5,890 bases of DNA. It comes from Spirochaeta sp. Its GTDB lineage: Bacteria; Spirochaetota; Spirochaetia; Spirochaetales_E; Spirochaetaceae_B. The notes below the pieces were generated by a model. It ran no database searches. It was given only the letters and a program-made list of their open reading frames with translations, and was not told the DNA's origin. Shown piece after piece: positions 1-5,660 of the stretch. A program made the position numbers and the translations under genes. The first letter of the stretch is position 1. Each line of letters begins with the position of its first letter. The stretch is taken from positions 1 through 5,890 of the forward strand of contig JAUUYD010000167.1 of NCBI GenBank assembly GCA_030590585.1, written 5' to 3'.

Positions 1-303
1 CCAATAACTGTGGCAGTACTGCCACTTGTTAAAAAAGATGGAATAAAAGAGATTGCTGAAGGAATTGAAAAAAGCCTTAGAGAGGATTTTTCTACTTTCT
101 ATGATCAATCAGGTGCTATAGGCCGTAGATACAGGCGAATGGATGAGGTGGGAACTCCATATTGTGTAACTGTAGATTATGATACCAAAGAAGATAACAC
201 AGTAACCATAAGGTTTAGAGATTCCATGGAACAGGAACGAATTCCTATTTCAGAACTTGCAGCGAGAATTAGAAAAGCAAACAAAGAGTTTAAGAGAGTA
301 TAA
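1..303 (+). CDS. glyS: Glycyl-tRNA synthetase, single-chain type, C-terminal part (5' end outside window)
   Basis: This is the last 100 codons of a class II glycyl-tRNA synthetase, which attaches glycine to tRNA-Gly in the cytoplasm. The reading frame is open from the first base (P-I-T, then V-A-V-L-P-L-V-K-K-D), so the gene begins outside the window; the GTG at 10 is an internal valine, not a start. The visible part is the anticodon-binding domain. It has the family's hallmark stretch R-R-Y-R-R-M-D-E-V-G-T-P-Y-C-V-T-V-D, followed by E-D-N-T-V-T-I-R and M-E-Q-E-R-I-P-I. These belong to the alpha2 form (one polypeptide), not the separate alpha/beta subunits of E. coli. The stop TAA at 301-303 lies 2 bases before the tyrS start, so the two genes are very probably co-transcribed. 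Family identification is firm; the gene name glyS is by convention (glyQS in some annotations). Confidence 0.95.
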   Translation, partial: PITVAVLPLVKKDGIKEIAEGIEKSLREDFSTFYDQSGAIGRRYRRMDEVGTPYCVTVDYDTKEDNTVTIRFRDSMEQERIPISELAARIRKANKEFKRV

Positions 304-305
304 TA

Positions 306-1559
306 ATGGCAAAAGGATTAGATACATTAATAGAGCGTGGATTTTTTAAACAATGCACTAATTTAGAAGCTTTAACAAAAAAAATGGATGAAGGTCCTGT
401 AACCTTTTATGTTGGAGTAGACCCTACAGGATCAAGTCTCCATGTAGGGCATATGGTTCCATTTTTTGCTATGCATCATCTTCAGAAGGCAGGACACAAC
501 CCTATTGCTGTAGTAGGAGGGGGTACATCAATGATTGGTGATCCTTCAGGAAAAACAGAAATGAGGAAGATGCTGTCAGTGGAGCAGATTGCCAGCAATG
601 CAGACAGCATTAAGAAACAGCTGTCAACAGTGGTTGATTTCTCTGGTGAAGATAGCAGTATTGGCAAGGCTATTATGGTAAATAATTATGACTGGCTTGG
701 TCCTTTAAACTACCTTGAGTTCCTGCGGGATGTTGGTAAACACTTTTCTGTGAATAAAATGCTTAGTTTTGAATCCTATAAGAAGCGTATGGAAACAGGT
801 TTAAGTTTTATTGAGTTCAACTATCAGCTTCTTCAGTCTTATGATTTCCTGACCCTCTACAGGGATCACAACTGTACCATGCAGATGGGCGGTGATGATC
901 AATGGGGTAACATTGTTGCCGGTATAGAACTTACAAGAAGAATGGCAGGAGCTGAAGTTTACGGACTTACTTTTCCACTGGTAACCAGATCTGATGGAAA
1001 AAAGATGGGAAAAACAGAGAAGGGTGCAGTTTTTCTGGACCCTGAGATGTTCAGTCCTTATGAGTTTTATCAATACTGGAGGAATGTTGCAGACGCTGAT
1101 GTAGGCAGATTTCTAAAGCTGTTTACCTTTCTTCCTATGAAAGAGATTGCAGAGCTTGAGAAATTAAAAGATCAGGAGATTAATAAGGCAAAAGAAGTTC
1201 TGGCCTATGAATATACAAGTATTGTTCATGGGGAAGAGGAAGCTGGGAAGGCTAAAGAAGCTGCCAAAGCGGCTTTTACATCCCAGGGGAGTGCTTCTTT
1301 GGACAAGAGTGCAATTCCATCAATAACAGTGGATAGGGATGAACTTGAGTCTGGTATAAATGTAATGGATTTATATGCAAGAACAGCGCTATGCAGCTCC
1401 AGAGGAGAAGCCCGAAGACTTGTGACTCAGGGTGGTGCCTCCATAAATGAAGTTAAAATTGCAGATATAAATAAGAGTATAGATTTATCCTTTGTGGTAG
1501 ATAATGAACTTCTGTTAAAAGCTGGCAAAAAGAGATATTTCAGGGTGATTGTTGGTTAG
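306..1559 (+). CDS. tyrS: Tyrosyl-tRNA synthetase
   Basis: This is a full-length, 417-residue class I tyrosyl-tRNA synthetase that activates tyrosine with ATP and transfers it to tRNA-Tyr. The length matches the usual bacterial TyrS (about 420). The Rossmann-fold catalytic core carries the HIGH signature as H-V-G-H at residues 46-49, after D-P-T-G-S-S-L. The tyrosine-pocket region is Y-Q-L-L-Q-S-Y-D (173-180) and G-G-D-D-Q-W-G-N (195-202). The KMSKS loop appears as K-M-G-K-T at 233-237, close to the K-F-G-K-T form usual in bacterial TyrS. The last 65 or so residues form an S4-type RNA-binding domain (S-S-R-G-E-A-R-R-L-V ... G-G-A-S-I-N). The ATG at 306 follows the glyS stop by 2 bases, with a purine-rich AAGAGAG about 7-8 bases upstream as ribosome binding site. 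Base composition is AT-rich like glyS and unlike the metal operon. No strong terminator is visible after it. Confidence 0.97.
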   Translation: MAKGLDTLIERGFFKQCTNLEALTKKMDEGPVTFYVGVDPTGSSLHVGHMVPFFAMHHLQKAGHNPIAVVGGGTSMIGDPSGKTEMRKMLSVEQIASNADSIKKQLSTVVDFSGEDSSIGKAIMVNNYDWLGPLNYLEFLRDVGKHFSVNKMLSFESYKKRMETGLSFIEFNYQLLQSYDFLTLYRDHNCTMQMGGDDQWGNIVAGIELTRRMAGAEVYGLTFPLVTRSDGKKMGKTEKGAVFLDPEMFSPYEFYQYWRNVADADVGRFLKLFTFLPMKEIAELEKLKDQEINKAKEVLAYEYTSIVHGEEEAGKAKEAAKAAFTSQGSASLDKSAIPSITVDRDELESGINVMDLYARTALCSSRGEARRLVTQGGASINEVKIADINKSIDLSFVVDNELLLKAGKKRYFRVIVG

Positions 1560-1574
1560 TGTAGAAGACAAACA

Positions 1575-1691
1575 TTATGGCAATACATCTATCGTAATAA
1601 TGGGATTTGTTTCGATCATATTGATAAGCTCATCTTCAAATCTATGACACCCCCAAAGCTGGTTTTTTTTTGCTTCGTTTCTGGAATATTC
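1575..1691 (-). pseudogene. Possible 3' remnant of an unidentified gene (38 codons, no start)
   Basis: On the minus strand, just after the antitoxin stop, there is an open stretch of 38 codons ending in TAA (1575-1577) and bounded upstream by an in-frame TGA (1692-1694). It has no credible start codon or ribosome binding site. Its translation looks protein-like rather than random: it begins E-Y-S-R-N-E-A-K-K-N-Q, continues L-W-G-C-H-R-F-E-D-E-L-I, and ends I-I-T-I-D-V-L-P. The amphipathic R-F-E-D-E-L-I-N-M-I-E stretch resembles a helix. I do not recognise the family. It may be the surviving 3' end of a gene cut by arrival of the toxin-antitoxin pair or by a frameshift; a run of nine A residues lies inside it. 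It could also be chance. The frame differs from that of the antitoxin. Confidence 0.3.
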
Positions 1692-1699
1692 TCAGGCCT

Positions 1700-2104
1700 C
1701 TACAATGTTATTTCAGTAAACCGGGGGTAAAAGGACGTTTTTAAAATCTCAGGACTGACCATGAGGTGTCCAGCCAATCTCCCAGCCATCTTATCTGAGA
1801 TGGGCCGTGTCCCTGCTTCCATCAAGGCTATGCCCGACCTGTTTCCAACACCTGTAAGAGCGGCGAGTTTTGTTTGAGAAAGGCCTGCATCCAGTCGAGC
1901 GAACTTCAACATTTCCCCAGGGAACAGTTGTTCCCTGGCAGCTTTCCCCATAGAGCGAGTAGTCTGTTCAGTCAGTTCTTCATCTGGAACTTCATCATAA
2001 ATGATTGCGGAGGGTAGGGATTTTTTAATAATCTCAGCAAGGGCGAGGGAATTTATACCCTCGATTACTGCCTTAATATGGTGCACCTTCTCTACTACCA
2101 ACAT
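1700..2104 (-). CDS. XRE-type helix-turn-helix antitoxin of a type II toxin-antitoxin pair
   Basis: This 134-residue protein most likely neutralises the toxin encoded just upstream and represses the shared promoter. The C-terminal half (about residues 64-115) is an XRE/Cro-type helix-turn-helix: L-S-Q-T-K-L-A-A-L-T-G-V-G-N-R-S as the core, then M-E-A-G-T-R-P-I-S and A-G-R-L-A-G-H-L. The N-terminal 60 residues are helical and acidic around residues 37-46 (Y-D-E-V-P-D-E-E-L-T); in such proteins this part commonly wraps the toxin. I chose the ATG at 2102-2104 because a strong GAGGTGG ribosome binding site sits directly before it. A TTG at 2116 is in frame, but its codons overlap that ribosome site. 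The start lies inside the toxin gene (32-base overlap), so the two are translationally coupled. Toxin-before-antitoxin order is the higBA-like arrangement. The precise antitoxin subfamily is not determined. Confidence 0.82.
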   Translation of the reverse strand: MLVVEKVHHIKAVIEGINSLALAEIIKKSLPSAIIYDEVPDEELTEQTTRSMGKAAREQLFPGEMLKFARLDAGLSQTKLAALTGVGNRSGIALMEAGTRPISDKMAGRLAGHLMVSPEILKTSFYPRFTEITL

Positions 2105-2345
2105 ATTCCACCTCAATTAACCACTTGTCTTTTTTCTTATCGTAATGCCAGGTTGCTACCCAACTATAGAAAAGATGACAGTGATGGGTATAATTTCCGA
2201 GCTTCGAGTAGTTCGGCCTTTCTGGAAGAACCGGTCCTTTTTCCTCCAATTCTTCCAGTAGCCCATCAAAAGCAGCCTGAACATGTTTCGGGCACTTATT
2301 AAATCGCTTTTGACATTTGCTGGTTGGCGCTACTCGGTAGCTCAT
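2073..2345 (-). CDS. RelE/ParE-superfamily toxin (probable mRNA interferase)
   Basis: This small basic protein of 90 residues has the family's usual size. The pattern that identifies it is K-R-F-N-K-C-P-K-H-V-Q-A-A-F near the N-terminus (residues 13-26), G-P-V-L-P and Y-S-K-L in the middle, H-C-H-L-F-Y-S-W-V-A-T-W (55-66), and the ending I-E-V-E-Y-V-G-S-R-E-G-A-P-Y (77-90). That ending is characteristic of the RelE-like group often annotated as cytotoxic translational repressors. Toxins of this group cut mRNA on the ribosome and arrest growth until neutralised by the antitoxin. The antitoxin gene overlaps its 3' end by 32 bases. The ATG at 2343-2345 has no recognisable ribosome binding site. 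A TTGACG (2375-2380, minus strand) followed 17 bases later by a poor -10 (TACCCT) would put the transcript start near the ATG itself. Activity is inferred from family only. Confidence 0.82.
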   Translation of the reverse strand: MSYRVAPTSKCQKRFNKCPKHVQAAFDGLLEELEEKGPVLPERPNYSKLGNYTHHCHLFYSWVATWHYDKKKDKWLIEVEYVGSREGAPY

Positions 2346-2421
2346 AAGTTAAGGGTAACAAAATAATGTAACCTCGTCAATTAAAAGAGGCCGTGCTGTA
2401 GTTTTTATCTGTCGAGATTCT

Positions 2422-3270
2422 TCATGATGAAATATATCGTATGGGAACTGACCTCTTTATTGACCCTTTTATTTTTGAATACAGCCCGCAGAGAACAAAC
2501 ATCATCGTCAGAGTAAGAACAATTGCCGGACCCGAGGCTACATCCGCATAGTAAGAAGCATAAAAACCGATGATGGTTGCCGTTACCGCCATTATCAGCG
2601 ACAGGATTATGATTCGACCGAGGCGCCGGGAGACCAGCGACGCCGCCGCGCCAGGGGTCACCAAAAGAGCCAGAACCAGAACGACACCTACGGTCTGTAT
2701 TGCCACCACAGTTGTCAGGGCCAGCATGGTGAGGATGATGTAGCGAACCAGCTCAGGAGACAGCCCGATAGCCGAGGCGTGAGCCGGGTCGAAGGACGCG
2801 GTGAGAATCTCTTTGTAGGAGAGAGCCGTTCCCCCTAATACGATGGCGACAACAACTGCCATGATTATCAGATCTCCCCTGGATACCCCAAGGATATTTC
2901 CATAAAGGATGTGACTCAAATCGCTGAATGTGGCCACCTTACTGAGCATCAGAATTCCCAGGGCAAAGAATCCGGCAAACACCACCCCGATAGCCGCATC
3001 TTCGCCGAGCTGCCCCCGGCGGGAAATCAATCCGATGCCGATAACCACAAGGACGGCCGCACCCAGAGCTCCCCAGAAGAGGCTGATACCCAGAATGTAG
3101 GCGACAACGATACCCGGGAGTACGGAATGGGCCAGTGCATCCCCCATGAACGACATGCCCCGCCAGACGACGAAGGCGCTTAAAGTGGCACAGGCCAGAG
3201 CTGTGAGTAATCCGCCGCCCAGACCTCTGAGCATAAATGAGTATCTGAGGGGTTCAATCAGGAATTCCAT
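2422..3270 (-). CDS. Metal-ion ABC transporter permease (ABC-3 family, Zn/Mn type)
   Basis: This 282-residue inner-membrane protein forms the translocation channel of a Zn2+/Mn2+ (or Fe2+) importer, as a homodimer with the neighbouring ATPase. It is strongly hydrophobic, with seven to nine predicted membrane segments. Family marks are F-M-G-D-A-L-A-H-S-V-L-P-G (about 41-53), G-E-D-A-A-I-G-V-V-F (about 89-98), D-L-S-H-I-L-Y-G-N-I-L-G-V-S (about 118-131), the loop F-D-P-A-H-A-S-A-I-G-L, and V-A-I-Q-T-V-G-V-V-L-V. The Q-T-V-G-V and L-V-T-P-G-A-A-A segments are typical of ZnuB/MntB/TroC-like proteins. The start overlaps the ATPase gene by 13 bases, with AAGGA about 10 bases before the ATG. It is the last gene of the operon; no convincing terminator follows. 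GC content is conspicuously high here. Substrate cannot be decided from sequence, so no gene symbol is given. Confidence 0.92.
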   Translation of the reverse strand: MEFLIEPLRYSFMLRGLGGGLLTALACATLSAFVVWRGMSFMGDALAHSVLPGIVVAYILGISLFWGALGAAVLVVIGIGLISRRGQLGEDAAIGVVFAGFFALGILMLSKVATFSDLSHILYGNILGVSRGDLIIMAVVVAIVLGGTALSYKEILTASFDPAHASAIGLSPELVRYIILTMLALTTVVAIQTVGVVLVLALLVTPGAAASLVSRRLGRIIILSLIMAVTATIIGFYASYYADVASGPAIVLTLTMMFVLCGLYSKIKGSIKRSVPIRYISS

Positions 3271-4064
3271 GGGTGATAATCCTTGTGAAATTCGAAGCCG
3301 TAGGCCTCGGCGATAGTTTCGGGAGTAAGTACTTCTTTTGGCGGACCATCGGCAATGATCCGCTTGTCCAGGAAGAGAGCCCGGGTGAAATGAACCGTCA
3401 GAACCCCAAGATCGTGAGTGCTGACGATAACGGCTTTCCCTTTGGCAGTGAGGCGTTCAAGGGTGTGAAAAATCAGTTCCTGAGTGGTGATGTCAACGTG
3501 ATTCAGAGGCTCATCCAGAAGCATCAGGTCGGCATCGTGTGCCAGGGTTCTGGCAAGCATTACTCTTTGTTGTTGACCTCCGGAGAGCTCCCCCACCTGT
3601 CTGTCCGAAAGATTTGCAATTTCCATGGCATCAAGAGCGGCATCCACCGCTTCACGATCGATAACCCCGGGACGTTTGAACCAACCCAGATGGACATAAC
3701 GGCCCATCATCACCACCTGCCTGACAGTAACAGGAAAGTTCCAGTCCACGGTACTGCGCTGGGGAACGACAGCCACCCTGTGAAGACAATGGGCCGCCGG
3801 GTGCCCGAATACGTCAATAGTCCCCCGGGAGAGAGTTTCCATACCCAGGATAAGTTTCAGTAATGTTGACTTACCGGCGCCGTTGGGTCCTACAAGAGCA
3901 ATTCTTTCCCCGGGTTTCACTGTGAGGGAAACATCACTCAGCACATCTTCCGGTGTCGATGAGTAACGGTAACTGACATTCTTCAGACGAAGGGCGGCCA
4001 GGCCTTCCTTTGCCGGAAGGTGGCATTGTCCACCGTAATTCAAACTGTGAAATATTTTCAGCAT
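3258..4064 (-). CDS. Metal-ion ABC transporter ATP-binding protein
   Basis: This is the cytoplasmic ATPase (268 residues) that powers the metal importer. All nucleotide-binding motifs are present: Walker A G-P-N-G-A-G-K-S-T (59-67), Q-loop P-Q-R (Q102), signature L-S-G-G-Q (160-164), Walker B L-M-L-L-D-E-P (180-186 with catalytic E185), D-loop aspartate D191, and switch H217 in S-T-H-D. The Q-loop continuation S-T-V-D-W-N-F-P-V-T-V is characteristic of Mn/Zn/Fe importers of the MntB/TroB/ZnuC group. I chose the ATG at 4062-4064 because CAGGAG lies 7 bases upstream; a GTG directly before it (4065-4067) is the alternative. Homology appears to begin only near residue 25, so there is an N-terminal extension of about 24 residues that includes a C-H pair (14-15). 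It starts 4 bases after the substrate-binding protein stop and overlaps the permease by 13 bases. Confidence 0.94.
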   Translation of the reverse strand: MLKIFHSLNYGGQCHLPAKEGLAALRLKNVSYRYSSTPEDVLSDVSLTVKPGERIALVGPNGAGKSTLLKLILGMETLSRGTIDVFGHPAAHCLHRVAVVPQRSTVDWNFPVTVRQVVMMGRYVHLGWFKRPGVIDREAVDAALDAMEIANLSDRQVGELSGGQQQRVMLARTLAHDADLMLLDEPLNHVDITTQELIFHTLERLTAKGKAVIVSTHDLGVLTVHFTRALFLDKRIIADGPPKEVLTPETIAEAYGFEFHKDYHPWNS

Positions 4065-4068
4065 CACA

Positions 4069-5019
4069 TCACTCCTGACTCAAGGCTTCAACAATCAATT
4101 CCGTATTGTATCGGATGAAATCTGTGTAACTGTCTCCCCGCTGTCCTGCAGCTGCCAGGGAACCTGTAAGCAGCTCCACTACAGGAAGTTTCCAATCCGC
4201 TTCCGCTGCCACCGATGCGGCCAGGTTTTTCAGACTGCGCCCTGCAGTTCCGCCGACGAAGATGGCTTTTATATTTTCTGTCTTTACCAGTTCGGCAAGA
4301 GCCGCAATATCCCGGGCCGAGGGTTCTGCCTGATCGTTCATGGTTGGAATCAGATTCCCGGAAATCTCAAAACCGTATTCCCGGGCATAGTATTCGAAGG
4401 ATGCATGGTCCATTACCAGCTTTTTCTCTTCAGGATCCAGAACCTTCAGTGTATTTCGGATTTCGGAATCGAGTTCCTGTAATTCTATGATATAAGCTTC
4501 AGCGGCCTCTTTGTATCTATTTTGATTTGCAGGATCTGCTGTGGATAAAGCGGTGGCAATGTTATCAACCCACTTGATGACATTCAGAGGTGAAAACCAG
4601 ACATGAGGATTGACGGTATCATGGTGATGCTCGCCCCCTTCATTACCGCCTGTCACGTCTATTCCTGATGAGACAGGAATTACCGGAGCAGTTTTCATAC
4701 CATCAAGTATCTTAATCAGTGATTCTTCAAGCCCCAAACCATTAATGAAAATAAGATCGGCATCCTCAATGGCCGCAATGGTCCTGGGACTCGGTTCCCA
4801 TGAATGCGGATTCTGCCCCGGAGGCATAAGAATAGTAATTTCAGCAGCTGTGCCGGCAACATTCATTAGGACATCGCCGATAAAACTGGTTGTAGCGACG
4901 ATTTTAATCGGATCAGCTTGAGAACCTGCAGTTACAGCCTCTTTGGATCCCGCAGCAGTAAGTGACGTTGAAGCAAGCACCGCTAATACAAGGGCCGTGG
5001 TGATTCTAAGGAATTTCAT
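4069..5019 (-). CDS. Metal-ion ABC transporter substrate-binding protein (ZnuA/TroA-like)
   Basis: This 316-residue exported protein captures the metal ion outside the inner membrane and delivers it to the permease. The N-terminus has a signal peptide: K2 and R5, a hydrophobic core about residues 6-20, then L-T-A-A-G-S-K-E-A. There is no lipobox cysteine, so cleavage by signal peptidase I near 22-23, or retention as an uncleaved anchor, is expected. The cluster A-I fold is marked by G-Q-N-P-H-S-W-E-P-S (H72), N-P-H-V-W-F-S-P (H139) and D-H-A-S-F-E-Y-Y-A-R-E-Y-G (H205), the three expected metal histidines. The usual fourth ligand, an Asp in S-D-S-L, is replaced: the segment reads L-L-T-G-S-L-A (283-289). 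A short His patch (H131-H133) precedes H139, as in zinc binders. The start ATG overlaps the regulator stop as ATGA, with no strong ribosome site of its own, implying translational coupling. Confidence 0.93.
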   Translation of the reverse strand: MKFLRITTALVLAVLASTSLTAAGSKEAVTAGSQADPIKIVATTSFIGDVLMNVAGTAAEITILMPPGQNPHSWEPSPRTIAAIEDADLIFINGLGLEESLIKILDGMKTAPVIPVSSGIDVTGGNEGGEHHHDTVNPHVWFSPLNVIKWVDNIATALSTADPANQNRYKEAAEAYIIELQELDSEIRNTLKVLDPEEKKLVMDHASFEYYAREYGFEISGNLIPTMNDQAEPSARDIAALAELVKTENIKAIFVGGTAGRSLKNLAASVAAEADWKLPVVELLTGSLAAAGQRGDSYTDFIRYNTELIVEALSQE

Positions 5020-5279
5020 TCGTGTTCACAGACCAGGTAAGGTTCCATGCAGTCGTTACAGGTATTCATGTGGTGATGCTGAGTAAAGTCATTCCAGTGC
5101 TGCCTCTGTGAGGCACTCAATGTACCTGTGCCGTTGCAGACAGGGCAGACATTCCCAAGGGCCGAGAGAATGGCGCTGCGGATAAAATCCGAACGGTTCT
5201 GTATGCCGGACATGGCCTCGGAGAGTGTTTCGTCCACTTTAAATGTAATAATCTCAGCTTTTTTCAGGCCTGTACTCAC
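5016..5279 (-). CDS. Ribbon-helix-helix regulator with Cys/His-rich C-terminal metal-binding tail
   Basis: This 87-residue protein is the first gene of the metal operon and the likely metal-dependent regulator of it. Residues 8-42 fit a CopG/MetJ-type ribbon-helix-helix: strand I-I-T-F-K-V (10-15), helix from L19, turn N-R-S (28-30), second helix D31-L41. Residues 45-87 contain five Cys and five His: C45-x2-C48 followed by N-G-T-G-T-L, H61-W62, H68-H69-H70, C74-x2-C77, C84 and H86. The C-x2-C-x-G-x-G half resembles a zinc-hook knuckle. The start is GTG at 5277-5279, supported by CAGGAGG 7 bases upstream; the stop overlaps the substrate-binding protein start as ATGA. Two palindromic boxes lie immediately upstream, consistent with autoregulation. 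The idea of a fused DNA-binding and metal-sensing module is inference from residues and context. It is not NikR (no ACT-like C-terminal domain) and not Fur, DtxR or ZntR. Confidence 0.8.
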   Translation of the reverse strand: MSTGLKKAEIITFKVDETLSEAMSGIQNRSDFIRSAILSALGNVCPVCNGTGTLSASQRQHWNDFTQHHHMNTCNDCMEPYLVCEHE

Positions 5280-5292
5280 CTTCCTGCCTCCT

Positions 5293-5311
5293 GGTAATAC
5301 AAGGTATTACC
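5293..5311. promoter_or_regulatory. Palindromic operator box 1 (perfect 8-3-8 inverted repeat)
   Basis: GGTAATAC (5293-5300) is followed by AAG and then its exact reverse complement GTATTACC (5304-5311). The box ends 14 bases before the regulator's GTG start and overlaps the predicted transcription start of the metal operon. Ribbon-helix-helix repressors bind short, tandem symmetric sites of this kind, so the product of the adjacent gene is the obvious candidate ligand. Binding itself is inferred. Confidence 0.75.
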
Positions 5312-5312
5312 G

Positions 5313-5342
5313 ATGTTATTACAAAGTATTACCAGAAGTCAA
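5313..5342 (-). promoter_or_regulatory. Probable promoter of the metal operon
   Basis: On the minus strand, TTGACT (5337-5342, five of six matches to the -35 consensus) is followed by an 18-base spacer and TAACAT (5313-5318, four of six, keeping the key first, second and last positions). A 15-base spacing to TAATAA (5316-5321) is the alternative. Either choice puts the core promoter under box 2 and the start point in box 1, a layout suited to repression. Confidence 0.45.
5315..5333. promoter_or_regulatory. Palindromic operator box 2 (imperfect copy of box 1)
   Basis: GTTATTAC (5315-5322), AAA, GTATTACC (5326-5333). The right arm is identical to that of box 1, and the left arm matches the expected complement at 6 of 8 positions. 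The centres of the two boxes (5302 and 5324) are 22 bp apart, about two helical turns, so both face the same side of the DNA, as expected for cooperative binding. The box overlaps the likely -10 and spacer of the metal operon promoter. Confidence 0.65.
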
Positions 5343-5380
5343 TGGGGGAGCAGGGTGTATTATGTATACATGGAGGCGTC

Positions 5381-5653
5381 ATGAAGAATAAAGCGGAAAC
5401 AGAAGGCGGGCAAATCCTTAGAGAAGCAATCATCGAGGCCATAGAAAAACAGCTTTCCGATAATGATCCCCCTGAAGCAAAGAGAACTCTAAAAAGGCTT
5501 ATGAGAGACGGAGAATCCAGAGAAAATGCGATTCGATATATGAGCTGTGTGTTGATAGACGAAATGTTCAGAGTGGTTAAGAATAAAGAAAACTATAATC
5601 ACAAACGGTATATCAATAATCTGAAAAACTTACCTCAGCTTCCTGATGAATGA
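5381..5653 (+). CDS. Small conserved-looking protein of unknown function, divergent from the metal operon
   Basis: This predicted cytoplasmic, mostly helical protein has 90 residues. I chose the ATG at 5381 because GGAGG (5372-5376) lies 4 bases before it; an upstream in-frame ATG at 5342 would add 13 residues and has no ribosome site of its own beyond a G-run. The visible layout is a helix I-L-R-E-A-I-I-E-A-I-E-K-Q-L (12-25), the loop S-D-N-D-P-P-E (26-32), a helix R-T-L-K-R-L (35-40), G-E-S-R-E-N-A-I-R (44-52), a helix V-L-I-D-E-M-F-R-V-V (57-66), and an ending Y-I-N-N-L-K-N-L-P-Q-L-P. The D-P-P-E, G-x-S-x-x-x-A-I and L-x-x-L-P pattern feels like a recurring small family in bacteria, but I cannot name it or assign a function. 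It lacks membrane segments and Cys/His clusters. It shares its upstream region with the metal regulator, so it may share control. Confidence 0.68.
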   Translation: MKNKAETEGGQILREAIIEAIEKQLSDNDPPEAKRTLKRLMRDGESRENAIRYMSCVLIDEMFRVVKNKENYNHKRYINNLKNLPQLPDE

Positions 5654-5660
5654 AAGGTAT

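Noticed and set aside
1651..1671. CCAAAGCTGG followed by nine T, as a tyrS terminator
   Set aside because: The stem is only three base pairs (CCA/TGG). The T-run is suggestive, but the hairpin is too weak to call.
2372..2390. CCTC ... GAGG inverted repeat between the toxin and permease genes as a terminator or operator
   Set aside because: Four-base arms around an 11-base loop are expected by chance; no T-run of note follows.
2911..3183. Plus-strand open frame inside the permease gene (also 3273-3863 in the ATPase and 4215-4490 in the binding protein)
   Set aside because: These are shadows of clearly conserved transporter genes on the opposite strand.
5362..5371. ATGTATACAT palindrome before the small gene
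   Set aside because: A ten-base AT-rich palindrome just before a ribosome site is weak evidence for an operator, and no second copy is seen nearby.
5128..5391. Plus-strand open frame opposite the regulator
   Set aside because: It lies across the regulator gene and both operator boxes, and has no recognisable protein pattern.
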